A DNA stretch of 64,000 nucleotides from Streptomyces zhihengii (GTDB lineage Bacteria; Actinomycetota; Actinomycetes; Streptomycetales; Streptomycetaceae): NCBI RefSeq assembly GCF_016919245.1, contig NZ_JAFEJA010000001.1:3643501-3707500 (forward strand), written 5' to 3'. This document shows, in pieces, positions 43,579-51,993 of this stretch (positions within the stretch are counted from its first letter, which is position 1; every line of letters begins with the position of its first letter). The notes below the pieces were generated by a model. That model did no database searches and was not told where the DNA came from. It saw only the letters and a list, made by a program, of their open reading frames with translations. Made by a program: the position numbers and the translations under genes.

Positions 43579-43830
43579 GACACCCGCCCGACGCGACCCG
43601 GACCGGACGCTCACCGTGACGGCCGCGACTGCTAGGACACCCCCGCCCGACGCAACCCGGACCGGAACCTCACCATGACGACCACGACCGCCAGGACACC
43701 CCCGCCCGACGCAACCCGGACCGGAACCTCACCATGACGACCACGACCGCTAGGACACCCCCGCCCGACGCGGCCCGGACCGGAACCTCACCATGACGAC
43801 CACGACCGCCAGGACACCCCCGCCCGACGC
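43579..43830. repeat. 59-bp tandem repeat, about four copies
   Basis: Units starting GACACCCCCGCCCGACGC begin at 43636, 43695, 43754 and 43813 (exact 59-bp spacing), with a diverged 57-bp copy from 43579. Each full unit carries CGGACCGGAACCTCACC directly before ATGACGACCACGACCGC. Copies 2-4 are nearly identical. The block lies within the 498-base gap between the methyltransferase and hemD, where I see no gene. Confidence 0.9.
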
Positions 43831-43851
43831 GGCGTGCGTCATGCGCGGCCG

Positions 43852-43878
43852 GCCGCCCCGGCGGACCGCCGGGGCGGC
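43852..43878. terminator. Second hairpin downstream of hemD
   Basis: GCCGCCCCGGCGG (43852-43864) is complementary to 43866-43878 with almost no loop, so a practical stem of about ten pairs. It lies beyond the main hemD hairpin. Confidence 0.5.
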
Positions 43879-43893
43879 ACCCGCGCGCAACGC

Positions 43894-43933
43894 GGCGTGG
43901 CCGGGCGGGAGCCTTCTCCCGCCCGGCCACGCC
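43894..43933 (-). terminator. hemD terminator hairpin
   Basis: A perfect 17-bp stem (43894-43910 with 43917-43933) encloses a 6-base loop, 27 bases past the hemD stop on the minus strand. It should end the rex-hemACD transcript before the repeat block. Confidence 0.85.
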
Positions 43934-43959
43934 GGACACATCCCTGGACGCCGGGGGCG

Positions 43960-45621
43960 TCAGGTCGTCGTGCGACGCCTGCGCCCGCCCGGGCGCCGTT
44001 CCGACGGCCGGGTCACGTGCTCGCCGGCCTCCACGGCCGCGGCCCGGCGCGCGGCGCCGAACTCCGCGAGCGCCTCGGCGAGGCGGTGCACCGACGGCTC
44101 GGGCGACAGGACGTCGACCCGCAGGCCGTGCTCCTCGGCCGTCTTGGCGGTCGCGGGGCCGATGCACGCGATCACGGTCACGTTGTGCGGCTTGCCGGCG
44201 ATGCCGACGAGGTTCCGCACGGTCGACGAGGAGGTGAAGAGCACCGCGTCGAACCCGCCGCCCTTGATCGCCTCCCGGGTCTCGGCCGGCGGCGGCGAGG
44301 CGCGCACGGTCCGGTAGGCGGTGACGTCGTCGACCTCCCAGCCGAGCTCGATCAGCCCGGCGACCAGCGTCTCGGTCGCGATGTCGGCACGCGGCAGGAA
44401 GACGCGGTCGATCGGGTCGAAGACCGGGTCGTAGGGCGGCCAGTCCTCCAGCAGCCCGGCGGCGGACTGCTCGCCGCTCGGCACCAGGTCCGGCTTGACG
44501 CCGAAGTCGACCAGCGCCGCCGCCGTCTGCTCGCCGACCGCCGCGACCTTGATCCCGGCGAAGGCGCGCGCGTCGAGCCCGTACTCCTCGAACTTCTCGC
44601 GCACCGCCTTGACCGCGTTGACCGAGGTGAAGGCGATCCACTCGTAGCGTCCGGTGACCAGGCCCTTGACCGCTCGCTCCATCTGCTGGGGCGTGCGCGG
44701 GGGCTCGACCGCGATGGTCGGGACCTCGTGCGGGACCGCGCCGTAGGAGCGGAGCTGGTCGGAGAGCGAGGCCGCCTGCTCCTTGGTGCGCGGCACCAGG
44801 ACCTTCCAGCCGAAGAGCGGCTTGGACTCGAACCACGCGAGCTGGTCGCGCTGCGCCGCGGCGCTGCGTTCGCCGACCACGGCTATGACCGGCTGGTGCC
44901 CGTCCGGGGACGGCAGCACCTTGGCCTGCTTCAGGGTCTGCGCGATGGTGCCCAGCGTCGCCGTCCACGTCCGCTGGCGGGTGGTGGTGCCGGCGACGGT
45001 GACGGTGAGCGGGGTGTCCGGCTTGCGGCCGGCCGCCACCATCTCGCCGGCCGCCGCGGCGACCGAGTCGAGCGTGGTGGAGACGACGGCCGTGCCGTCG
45101 CTCGCCCCGACCTCGGTCCAGCAGCGGTCGGACGCCGTGCGGGCGTCGACGAACCGGACGTCGGCGCCCTCCGAGTCCCGCAGCGGGACACCGGCGTACG
45201 CGGGCACGCCGACGGCCGTGGCGATGCCCGGCACGACCTCGAAGGGAATGCCCTCGGCGGCGCAGGCGAGCATCTCGCGGCCCGCGTCCGTGTCCAGGCC
45301 CGGGTCGCCGGTCACGGCACGGACGACCCGCTTGCCGCCGCGCGCGGCCTCCATGACAAGATTGGCCGCGTCCCTGAGAACAGGGATGCCGGCGGACACT
45401 GACGCGTCGTCAACTACCGTCAGCTCAGGCGTGCTTACGCCCGCCCGGGCATGGCTGCGGACGACCTCCAGCACAGCGGGCTCGGCGACCAGGACGTCCG
45501 CGCCGGAGAGCGCCTCCACGGCGCGCAGGGTCAGCAGACCGGGGTCGCCGGGACCGGCACCCAGGAAGGTGACGTGCCCGTGTGCCGGGAGGGCCGGATG
45601 GTTCGAGGTGGTGGGGCTCAA
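43960..45621 (-). CDS. hemD: Uroporphyrinogen-III synthase fused to methyltransferase-like domain
   Basis: About 553 residues. The N-terminal ~250 fit a uroporphyrinogen-III methyltransferase (CobA-like) fold: HVTFLGAGPGDPGLLTLRAVEAL, then VVPGIATAVGVPAYAGVPL. However, the usual KGGDPFxFGRG loop reads AVTGDPGLDTDAGRE and the YDxLV region is changed, so catalysis is doubtful. The C-terminal ~260 (LVPRTKEQAASLSDQLRSYGA, IAFTSVNAVKAVREKF, DAVLFTSSSTVRNL) are HemD proper, which closes hydroxymethylbilane to uroporphyrinogen III. TTG at 45621 overlaps the hemC stop (TTGA), with GGGGGAG upstream. Last gene of the operon. Confidence 0.93.
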   Translation of the reverse strand: MSPTTSNHPALPAHGHVTFLGAGPGDPGLLTLRAVEALSGADVLVAEPAVLEVVRSHARAGVSTPELTVVDDASVSAGIPVLRDAANLVMEAARGGKRVVRAVTGDPGLDTDAGREMLACAAEGIPFEVVPGIATAVGVPAYAGVPLRDSEGADVRFVDARTASDRCWTEVGASDGTAVVSTTLDSVAAAAGEMVAAGRKPDTPLTVTVAGTTTRQRTWTATLGTIAQTLKQAKVLPSPDGHQPVIAVVGERSAAAQRDQLAWFESKPLFGWKVLVPRTKEQAASLSDQLRSYGAVPHEVPTIAVEPPRTPQQMERAVKGLVTGRYEWIAFTSVNAVKAVREKFEEYGLDARAFAGIKVAAVGEQTAAALVDFGVKPDLVPSGEQSAAGLLEDWPPYDPVFDPIDRVFLPRADIATETLVAGLIELGWEVDDVTAYRTVRASPPPAETREAIKGGGFDAVLFTSSSTVRNLVGIAGKPHNVTVIACIGPATAKTAEEHGLRVDVLSPEPSVHRLAEALAEFGAARRAAAVEAGEHVTRPSERRPGGRRRRTTT

Positions 45622-46577
45622 AGTGCTCGCTCCCCCATAAGACCGGCCGCACCCTTGGCGAGCATCTCGGACGCGAGTTCGCGACCGAGCGCGATGGCGT
45701 CGCCGTGCGACGTGGGTACGGGACCGGTGGTGGACAGCTGCACCAGCGCGGAGCCGTCGGTCGTGCCGACGACGCCCCGCAGGCGCATTTCGGTGGCATC
45801 CTGTCCGTCGTCCAGCAGGTCGGCCAGCGCACCCACAGGTGCGGAGCAGCCGGCCTCCAGGGCGGCGAGCAGGGAGCGCTCGGCGGTCACGGCGACCCGC
45901 GTGCGCGGGTCGTCGAGCTCGGCGAGCGCGGCGACGAGTGCGGCGTCGGCCGCCGGACACTCGATCGCCAGGGCCCCCTGGCCGGGGGCGGGCAGGACGA
46001 AGTCGACCGACAGGAAGTCGGTCACCTCGTCGGTCCTGCCGATGCGGTGGAGTCCGGCGGCGGCGAGCACGACGGCGTCGAGTTCCCCGCTCCGGACGTA
46101 TCCGATCCGGGTGTCGACGTTGCCGCGGATCGGCACGGTCTCGATGCGCAGCCCGTGGGAGCGGGCGTACGCGTTGAGCTGCGCCATGCGGCGCGGCGAG
46201 CCGGTGCCGACGCGGGCGCCGTCCGGCAGCCGGTCGAAGGCGAGCCCGTCGCGGGCGACGAGCGCGTCGCGCGGGTCCACCCGCGGGGGCACGGCGGCCA
46301 CGGTGAGGCCCTCGTGCTCGGCGGTGGGCAGGTCCTTCAGGGAGTGGACGGCGAAGTCCACCTCGCCGCCCAGCAGCGCGTCGCGCAGCGCGGCGACGAA
46401 CACCCCGGTGCCGCCGATCTGCGACAGGTGCTCACGGGAGGTGTCCCCGTACGTCGTGATCTCGACGAGCTCGACGTCCCGGCCGGTGGCGCGGCGCACC
46501 GCCTCGGCCACGTGCCCGGACTGGGCCATGGCGAGCTTGCTGCGCCTGGTCCCGAGCCTCAGTGCCCTCTCGGTCAT
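45618..46577 (-). CDS. hemC: Porphobilinogen deaminase
   Basis: Hydroxymethylbilane synthase of 319 residues; joins four porphobilinogens. It shows LGTRRSKLAMAQS at the N-terminus, HSLKDLPT, RVGTGSPRRMAQL, IRGNVDTR, PAPGQGALAIE and the dipyrromethane cofactor Cys244 in EAGCSAPVGA. It starts at ATG 46577 inside the hemA stop (ATGA) and ends in the hemD start (TTGA), so it is coupled on both sides. Confidence 0.97.
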   Translation of the reverse strand: MTERALRLGTRRSKLAMAQSGHVAEAVRRATGRDVELVEITTYGDTSREHLSQIGGTGVFVAALRDALLGGEVDFAVHSLKDLPTAEHEGLTVAAVPPRVDPRDALVARDGLAFDRLPDGARVGTGSPRRMAQLNAYARSHGLRIETVPIRGNVDTRIGYVRSGELDAVVLAAAGLHRIGRTDEVTDFLSVDFVLPAPGQGALAIECPAADAALVAALAELDDPRTRVAVTAERSLLAALEAGCSAPVGALADLLDDGQDATEMRLRGVVGTTDGSALVQLSTTGPVPTSHGDAIALGRELASEMLAKGAAGLMGERAL

Positions 46578-48256
46578 ACTCGCCCTCGGTTCTTGACGTC
46601 TGCGTCATTCAGATCGGCCCGGCTGACGGAGGCGACCGTCTCCGGGTCGAGGTCGAACAGGGTCCGCAGCGCGTCCGCGTACCCGGCTCCGCCGGGCTCT
46701 CCGGCCAGTTGCTTGACCCGCACCGTGGGGGCGTGCAGGAGCTTGTCCACCACACGGCGCACGGTCTGGGTGATCTCGGCGCGCTGCTTCTCGTCGAGTC
46801 CGGTGAGCCGCCCGTCGAGGCGGGCCAGTTCGCCGGCCACCACGTCGGCCGCCATGGTGCGCAGCGCGACGACGGTCGGAGTGATGTGGGCGGCGCGCTG
46901 GGCGGCGCCGAAGGCGGCCACCTCGTCGGACACGAGGGTGCGCACCTGGTCCACGTCGGCGGCCATCGGCGCGTCGGCGGAGGCGTCGGCGAGGGACTCG
47001 ATGTCGACGAGGCGCACGCCGGTGAGGCGGTGCACGGCGGCGTCGACGTCCCGCGGCATGGCGAGGTCGAGCAGCGCGAGGCGCACGGGGCCGCCGTCGC
47101 CGGCGGCGGGCGCCGGGCGGGCGGAGTGCTGCGGGGCCCGGGGGGTGCTCGCGGCCCAGGCGGCGTGCTGCGTGAGCGAGCCGGCGGGGGTGTCGTCGAG
47201 CCCGACGGGGCATTCGGAGCCTGGGGCAACGTCCACGCCGCCGGTCACGCCGGTGATCGCCGCGCGGGCGGACCGCGCGGATTCGTCGTCGAAGGCGCCG
47301 GGGGCGTCGGCGGCGCCGGGCAGCTCGGCCACCCGTCCGTCACGGGCGGCGGCCGCCGCCAGGCGGGCCACCAGGCTGCCCTCGGGGGCGCGCAGGTCGG
47401 CGCCCTTCCGGGCGGCGGGCACCACGTGCTGGGCCACGGCCGCGGCGACGGTCCCGGCGTTGAGGACGAGGCCGGTCGCGCCGGTGCAGGACACCACCAC
47501 GTCGGCACGTGTCAGCTCGTGCTCCACCTCGGACATGGGGACGGCCACGGCGCGCACGCCGGTCTCCGACAGGGCGGCGGCCAGCCGGTCGGCACGCTCC
47601 CGGGTCCGGTTGGCGACGACGAGTTCGCGTACGCCGAGCCGGGCCAGCGTGGTCGCGGCGAGCGAGGACATGGAGCCCGCGCCGATGACCAGCGCCCGCT
47701 TGTCGGCGGCCCAGGTCCCGACGGGCTCGCCGGCGGCGAGCTGCTCCAGGCCGAAGGTGACGAGCGACTGCCCGGCCCGGTCGATCCCGGTCTCGCTGTG
47801 GGCGCGCTTGCCGACCCGCAGCGCCTGCTGGAACAGGTCGTTGATCAGCCGCCCGGCGGTGTGCAGTTCCTGTCCGCGGGCCAGGGCGTCCTTGATCTGG
47901 CCGAGGATCTGGCCCTCGCCGACGACCATCGAGTCGAGTCCGCACGCCACCGAGAACAGGTGGTGCACGGCCCGGTCCTCGTAGTGCACGTACAGATAGG
48001 GGGTGAGCTCCTCCAGGCCGACGCCGCTGTGCTGGGCGAGCAGCGTGGAGAGCTCCGCGACACCGGCGTGGAACTTGTCGACGTCCGCGTAGAGCTCGAT
48101 GCGGTTGCACGTCGCGAGGACCGCGCCCTCGGTCGCGGGCTCTGCGGCCAGGGTGTCCTGCAACAGCTTGACCTGCGCGTCAGCGGAGAGCGACGCGCGT
48201 TCCAGCACGCTCACCGGGGCGCTGCGATGACTCAGTCCGACCACCAGGAGACTCAT
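46574..48256 (-). CDS. hemA: Glutamyl-tRNA reductase with large insertion
   Basis: Reduces glutamyl-tRNA to glutamate-1-semialdehyde, the first committed tetrapyrrole step. Catalytic Cys50 is in VLATCNRIELY; GEGQILGQIKDA and the NADPH motif ALVIGAGSMSSLAA (about 188-201) are clear, as is the dimerisation helix bundle at the C-terminus. Total length is 560, well above the ~420 usual, because about 105 disordered Ala/Pro/Gly/Ser residues (about 282-389) interrupt the NADPH domain before RLALLDLAMPRDVD. ATG at 48256 overlaps the rex stop. Confidence 0.96.
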   Translation of the reverse strand: MSLLVVGLSHRSAPVSVLERASLSADAQVKLLQDTLAAEPATEGAVLATCNRIELYADVDKFHAGVAELSTLLAQHSGVGLEELTPYLYVHYEDRAVHHLFSVACGLDSMVVGEGQILGQIKDALARGQELHTAGRLINDLFQQALRVGKRAHSETGIDRAGQSLVTFGLEQLAAGEPVGTWAADKRALVIGAGSMSSLAATTLARLGVRELVVANRTRERADRLAAALSETGVRAVAVPMSEVEHELTRADVVVSCTGATGLVLNAGTVAAAVAQHVVPAARKGADLRAPEGSLVARLAAAAARDGRVAELPGAADAPGAFDDESARSARAAITGVTGGVDVAPGSECPVGLDDTPAGSLTQHAAWAASTPRAPQHSARPAPAAGDGGPVRLALLDLAMPRDVDAAVHRLTGVRLVDIESLADASADAPMAADVDQVRTLVSDEVAAFGAAQRAAHITPTVVALRTMAADVVAGELARLDGRLTGLDEKQRAEITQTVRRVVDKLLHAPTVRVKQLAGEPGGAGYADALRTLFDLDPETVASVSRADLNDADVKNRGRV

Positions 48257-48978
48257 GCCGGCATCACGGCGGGCATGTCCCCGTCAGGTCCCTTCCGCGC
48301 CGAGGACTCGGCTTCCTCGCCGGCCTTCCGCTGCTCGTGGAAGGCGAGGATCTGCAGCTCGATCGAGAGGTCGACCTTGCGCACGTCGACGCCGTCCGGC
48401 ACGGACAGCACGGTGGGGGCGAAGTTGAGGATGGAGGTGACACCGGCGGCGATCAGCCGCTCGCAGACCTGCTGGGCGGCGCCGGCGGGCGTCGAGATCA
48501 CGCCGATCGAGACGCCGTTGTCACTGATGATCTTCTCCAGCTCGTCCGTGTGCTGGACGGGGATTCCCGCGACGGGCTTGCCCGCCATCGACGGGTCGGC
48601 GTCGATCAGCGCGGCGACACGGAAGCCGCGGGACGCGAAGCCGCCGTAGTTGGCGAGCGCGGCGCCGAGGTTTCCGATGCCGACGATGACGACCGGCCAG
48701 TCCTGGGTGAGCCCCAGCTCACGGGAGATCTGGTAGACGAGATACTCGACGTCGTAGCCGACGCCCCGGGTCCCGTAGGAGCCCAGGTAGGAGAAGTCCT
48801 TGCGCAGCTTCGCGGAGTTGACGCCCGCCGCCGCGGCGAGCTCCTCGGAGGAGACCGTGGGCACGGACCGCTCCGACAGAGCCGTCAGCGCGCGGAGGTA
48901 CAGCGGGAGCCGGGCGACGGTGGCCTCGGGGATTCCTCGGCTACGGGTCGCCGGTCGGTGATTTCGGCCAGTTGCCAC
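48253..48978 (-). CDS. rex: Redox-sensing repressor Rex
   Basis: NADH/NAD+-responsive repressor of 241 residues. The winged-helix domain (about 18-85: ARLPLYLRALTALSERSVPT, AAGVNSAKLRKDFSYLGSYG) precedes a Rossmann domain with VGIGNLGAAL (Gly100, Gly102, Gly105), followed by the Asp of ALIDADP and a domain-swapped C-terminal helix. GTG at 48978 with AGGAG four bases upstream. High NADH releases Rex from its operator; a near-consensus site lies 77 bases upstream, so the operon autoregulates. Overlaps hemA by four bases. Confidence 0.97.
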   Translation of the reverse strand: MATGRNHRPATRSRGIPEATVARLPLYLRALTALSERSVPTVSSEELAAAAGVNSAKLRKDFSYLGSYGTRGVGYDVEYLVYQISRELGLTQDWPVVIVGIGNLGAALANYGGFASRGFRVAALIDADPSMAGKPVAGIPVQHTDELEKIISDNGVSIGVISTPAGAAQQVCERLIAAGVTSILNFAPTVLSVPDGVDVRKVDLSIELQILAFHEQRKAGEEAESSARKGPDGDMPAVMPA

Positions 48979-49302
48979 GATGCTCCTGGGGGATGAGCGA
49001 GGCTGCAGGCGGCCGTGTGTCTCAAGACCGCCCCGTCGAATGCAGGCTATGTCTTTGTGAACGCGTGCACAAAGATGGTGTCCGCTTTGTCCGTGCAAAG
49101 TGATGGGGGTCACGCGATCCGGGGGCCCGATCCTGGAACCGCGCACCGTCCAGGGCCGTTCGGGGCTCGAAGGGGACAAAGGCGTACACACTCCTCGCGA
49201 CGTCGCCCCCCGAGACCGCTTGGCGACACCACTGTGCCCTGTGCACCCGCCCTGCGGACAGGGCCCGGAGCCCCCTGGATTCCCGGCCCCCTCACCGCCC
49301 CC
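48979..49302. other. Promoter region of the rex-hem operon
   Basis: The 324 bases between the rex start and the glutaredoxin stop hold the Rex operator at 49055-49072. AT-richer sequence around it (TGTCTTTGTG, TTTGTCCGTGCAAAG) probably forms the promoter. The part from 49100 on is GC-rich with no gene visible. Confidence 0.6.
49055..49072 (-). promoter_or_regulatory. Rex operator (ROP)
   Basis: TTGTGAACGCGTGCACAA fits the Rex consensus TTGTGAAnnnnTTCACAA with one mismatch in the right half. It is 77 bases upstream of the rex start codon, where redox repression of rex-hemACD is expected from S. coelicolor. Confidence 0.9.
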
Positions 49303-49587
49303 TCACTCCCGCAGCGCCCGGCGCAGCCGCGCCGGGTCCACCCGCCAGAAGGTGTGCTGCTCACCGTCGACCAGCACCACCGGGATCTGCTCCCAGTAGG
49401 CGCGGTGCAGCTCCTCGTCCCGGGTGATGTCCTTCTCCTCGAACGACGCCCCGGTCTCGGCGCACACGACCCGCACGACCTCGCGCGCGTCGTCGCACAG
49501 ATGACAGCCGGGCTTGCCGATCAGCGTGACGACACGCTCGTCGGCCTTCTTCTTCGTACGGCGCAGCAGCGGACTCATGCCCTCCAT
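49303..49587 (-). CDS. Glutaredoxin-like protein
   Basis: Thioredoxin-fold protein of 94 residues. The redox motif is GKPGCHLCDDAREVV (Cys-His-Leu-Cys near residues 28-31), followed by the cis-Pro in QIPVVLVDGEQHTFW. It is of the short glutaredoxin-family type common in actinobacteria and probably works with mycothiol or thioredoxin rather than glutathione (inferred). ATG at 49587; an ATG at 49578 is also possible, but the purine tract is badly spaced for both. Same strand as the rex-hem operon but upstream of its promoter. Confidence 0.88.
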   Translation of the reverse strand: MEGMSPLLRRTKKKADERVVTLIGKPGCHLCDDAREVVRVVCAETGASFEEKDITRDEELHRAYWEQIPVVLVDGEQHTFWRVDPARLRRALRE

Positions 49588-49693
49588 TCTGGCCGCGCCG
49601 GACGGCCCCGTTTAACGGCGCGGACCCGGACTGTTCACGTCACCGCATCCCGCCGGGTCGGGAGCGGTGACGCGGACTGGCTATGCTCACGAC

Positions 49694-50638
49694 ATGGCCG
49701 CACTGGGATGGCTCACCCCCCGAAGGCGCTCCGCCACCGCACGCAGCGTGCTGGCAGGCGAGGCCGCAGCCGAGGCAGCCCGCAAGTCCTCGCAGACCAT
49801 CGAGGCGCTCCAGGAGCTCGAGGGCGAGCACGCGCCGCCCGCCGAACCGGTCTTCCCCGTCGCCGGTGACGTGCACGCCGCCGCCTTCTTCGACCTCGAC
49901 AACACGGTGATGCAGGGCGCGGCGATCTTCCACTTCGGCCGCGGGCTGTACAAGCGCAAGTTCTTCCACCGCAGCGAACTGGCCCGGTTCGCCTGGCAGC
50001 AGGCCTGGTTCCGGCTGGCCGGCGTCGAGGACCCCGAGCACATGCAGGACGCCCGCGAGAGCGCCTTGTCGATCGTGAAGGGCCACCGCGTCTCCGAACT
50101 GATGACCATCGGCGAGGAGATCTACGACGAGTACATGGCCGACCGCATCTGGCCGGGCACCCGGGCACTGGCCCAGGCGCACCTGGACGCGGGCCAGAAG
50201 GTCTGGCTGGTGACGGCCGCGCCGGTCGAGACGGCCACGATCATCGCCCGCCGGCTCGGCCTGACCGGCGCGCTGGGCACCGTCGCCGAGTCCGTCGACG
50301 GCGTGTACACCGGCAAACTCGTCGGCGAACCGCTGCACGGCCCGGCGAAGGCGGAGGCGGTGCGCGCCCTGGCCGCCGCCGAGGGGCTCGACCTGGAGCG
50401 CTGCGCCGCGTACAGCGACAGCCACAACGACATCCCGATGCTGTCCCTGGTGGGCCACCCGTACGCGATCAATCCCGACACCAAACTGCGCAAGCACGCC
50501 CGCGCGCGCGACTGGCGCCTGCGCGACTACCGGACGGGGCGCAAGGCCGCGAAGGTCGGCATCCCCGCCGCCGCGGGTGTCGGCGCGCTGGCCGGCGGCA
50601 CCGCCGCCGCCGTCGCCCTCCACCGCCGCCGCCGCTGA
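49694..50638 (+). CDS. HAD-superfamily phosphatase (subfamily IB)
   Basis: Protein of 314 residues. The HAD motif I is AAFFDLDNTVMQG (about 68-80), motif II Thr is in WLVTAAPVE, and motifs III/IV are in AYSDSHNDIPMLSLVG, which fits PSPase-like IB enzymes. The C-terminus has one hydrophobic helix (VGIPAAAGVGALAGGTAAAVAL) and a basic end, suggesting membrane attachment. The first ~60 residues are an extra helical extension. ATG at 49694. It precedes bldN in the conserved streptomycete order; substrate unknown. Confidence 0.9.
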   Translation: MAALGWLTPRRRSATARSVLAGEAAAEAARKSSQTIEALQELEGEHAPPAEPVFPVAGDVHAAAFFDLDNTVMQGAAIFHFGRGLYKRKFFHRSELARFAWQQAWFRLAGVEDPEHMQDARESALSIVKGHRVSELMTIGEEIYDEYMADRIWPGTRALAQAHLDAGQKVWLVTAAPVETATIIARRLGLTGALGTVAESVDGVYTGKLVGEPLHGPAKAEAVRALAAAEGLDLERCAAYSDSHNDIPMLSLVGHPYAINPDTKLRKHARARDWRLRDYRTGRKAAKVGIPAAAGVGALAGGTAAAVALHRRRR

Positions 50639-50988
50639 CGGCCCGGCCCCGCCCCGCTCCCGGCTCTCCGCCCCTGCCCCGGCCCCGCTCCCGGGCCGCC
50701 GTCCGGCGACGCTCCGCGGCCGTCGGCGGGACGCTCCGTCAACACCGCTCCACGGGCGCTCCCCAGACAGATCCCGACGCAATTCGATCAACAACTGCTC
50801 ACGATGTGCGACGTGATGCGTCATCAAGACGGCACAGAACCGTCGTAAACGGCGATTTGAGCAACTGGGTGTAGCACTGCCTGTACGAAGCGTTATTCTC
50901 CTCAGACGCATGACGGACCCCACCAGTCATCACGACGGGTGAACGGTCCCGCACTGAACGTGATGAAAGCTCTGCCTCTGGGAGTCCC
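50639..50988. other. Upstream region of bldN
   Basis: These 350 bases contain no gene. From about 50770 the DNA is AT-richer than average (CAATTCGATCAACAACTGCTC, in part) and should carry the bldN promoter. A short perfect palindrome lies at 50814-50826. The bldN message therefore has a long 5' region or a distal promoter. Confidence 0.6.
50814..50826. promoter_or_regulatory. Palindrome upstream of bldN
   Basis: TGATGCGTCATCA has 5-bp arms around a 3-base centre, about 160 bases before the bldN start. bldN is known to be under developmental control (BldD represses it in S. coelicolor). Whether this is that operator cannot be decided by eye. Confidence 0.4.
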
Positions 50989-51834
50989 GTGTACCCACAC
51001 GTCGGGGTTGACGCCTCGGGCCTGGCTACGCTGCGCGCAGCGGTCATCGACCACTTGCGCGGCCTCGTCCCCGCCGCGTACGCCGTCCCCGCATTCGCCG
51101 CACCCGCTCTCGCCGCCGGCGGACCGGTCGCCCCCTGCTACGCCCTGGCGGACGGCATCGAGTCGGGCCCGGCCCGCACCGCCGTCGCCGACGGGCGCCG
51201 CGCGGGCGAGGCCCGCACCGTCGCCCGGCGGGGCGCCCGGGCCGCCGGCACCTCGACCACCGCCCGCCGCCCCACCGCCGACAGCGACAGCGCCCGCATG
51301 ATGGACCTCGTCGAGCGCGCCCAGGCGGGCGAGGCCGAGGCGTTCGGCAGGCTGTACGACCAGTACAGCGACACCGTCTACCGCTACATCTACTACCGCG
51401 TCGGCGGGAAGGCGACGGCGGAGGACCTGACCAGCGAGACGTTCCTGCGCGCCCTGCGCCGGATCTCCACGTTCACCTGGCAGGGCCGCGACTTCGGCGC
51501 CTGGCTGGTGACGATCGCCCGCAACCTGGTCGCCGACCACTTCAAGTCGAGCCGCTTCCGCCTGGAGGTGACCACCGGCGAGATGCTCGACGCCAACGAG
51601 GTCGAGCGCAGCCCGGAGGACTCCGTCCTGGAGTCCCTGTCCAACGCCGCCCTGCTCGAAGCCGTGCGCAAGCTCAACCCGCAGCAGCAGGAGTGCGTGA
51701 CCCTCCGCTTCCTCCAGGGCCTGTCCGTCGCGGAGACCGCCCGCGCCATGGGCAAGAACGAGGGGGCGATCAAGACCCTCCAGTACCGGGCCGTCCGCAC
51801 CCTCGCCCGGCTGCTGCCGGACGACGCCCGCTGA
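50989..51834 (+). CDS. bldN: Developmental ECF sigma factor BldN
   Basis: Extracytoplasmic-function sigma factor of 281 residues needed for aerial mycelium formation in streptomycetes. The sigma-2 region starts near residue 104 (MMDLVERAQAGEAEAFGRLY, DLTSETFLRALRRI) and sigma-4 near 225 (VTLRFLQGLSVAETARAMGK, EGAIKTLQYRAVRTLARLL). The ~100-residue N-terminal extension matches the pro-sequence that is proteolytically removed in S. coelicolor. GTG at 50989 with GGGAG upstream. Followed by rsbN, and controls bldM and the chaplin/rodlin genes in model species. Confidence 0.95.
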   Translation: MYPHVGVDASGLATLRAAVIDHLRGLVPAAYAVPAFAAPALAAGGPVAPCYALADGIESGPARTAVADGRRAGEARTVARRGARAAGTSTTARRPTADSDSARMMDLVERAQAGEAEAFGRLYDQYSDTVYRYIYYRVGGKATAEDLTSETFLRALRRISTFTWQGRDFGAWLVTIARNLVADHFKSSRFRLEVTTGEMLDANEVERSPEDSVLESLSNAALLEAVRKLNPQQQECVTLRFLQGLSVAETARAMGKNEGAIKTLQYRAVRTLARLLPDDAR

Positions 51835-51964
51835 CCTTCCGCCCCTCCCCCGCGGGCCCCGGTCCGCGCCACCCCCACAGGGGACCCCACACCCCGCACC
51901 CACCCCCGACCCAACTCACCCTCGGTGACGCCTCGATGACGCACTGGTCCGATCATCTTTCGCG

Positions 51965-51993
51965 CGTAACCCAAGTGCCGCGCCGCTCGTTGT
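51965..51993 (+). promoter_or_regulatory. Candidate sigma-BldN promoter of rsbN
   Basis: CGTAAC (51965-51970) and CGTTGT (51988-51993) match the sigma-BldN -35 (CGTAAC) and -10 (CGTTGA) with one mismatch, at a 17-base spacing against the usual 16. Autogenous induction of the anti-sigma gene by its own sigma factor is known for rsbN in model species. Confidence 0.7.

Noticed and set aside
43579..43830. CRISPR or integron-like array
   Set aside because: The 59-bp units are head-to-tail without variable spacers; the length is like attC sites but no integrase or inverted core sites are seen.
43793..44317. Plus-strand frame starting in the last 59-bp repeat unit
   Set aside because: It runs opposite hemD and has no domain or codon-bias support; the ATG is repeat-derived.
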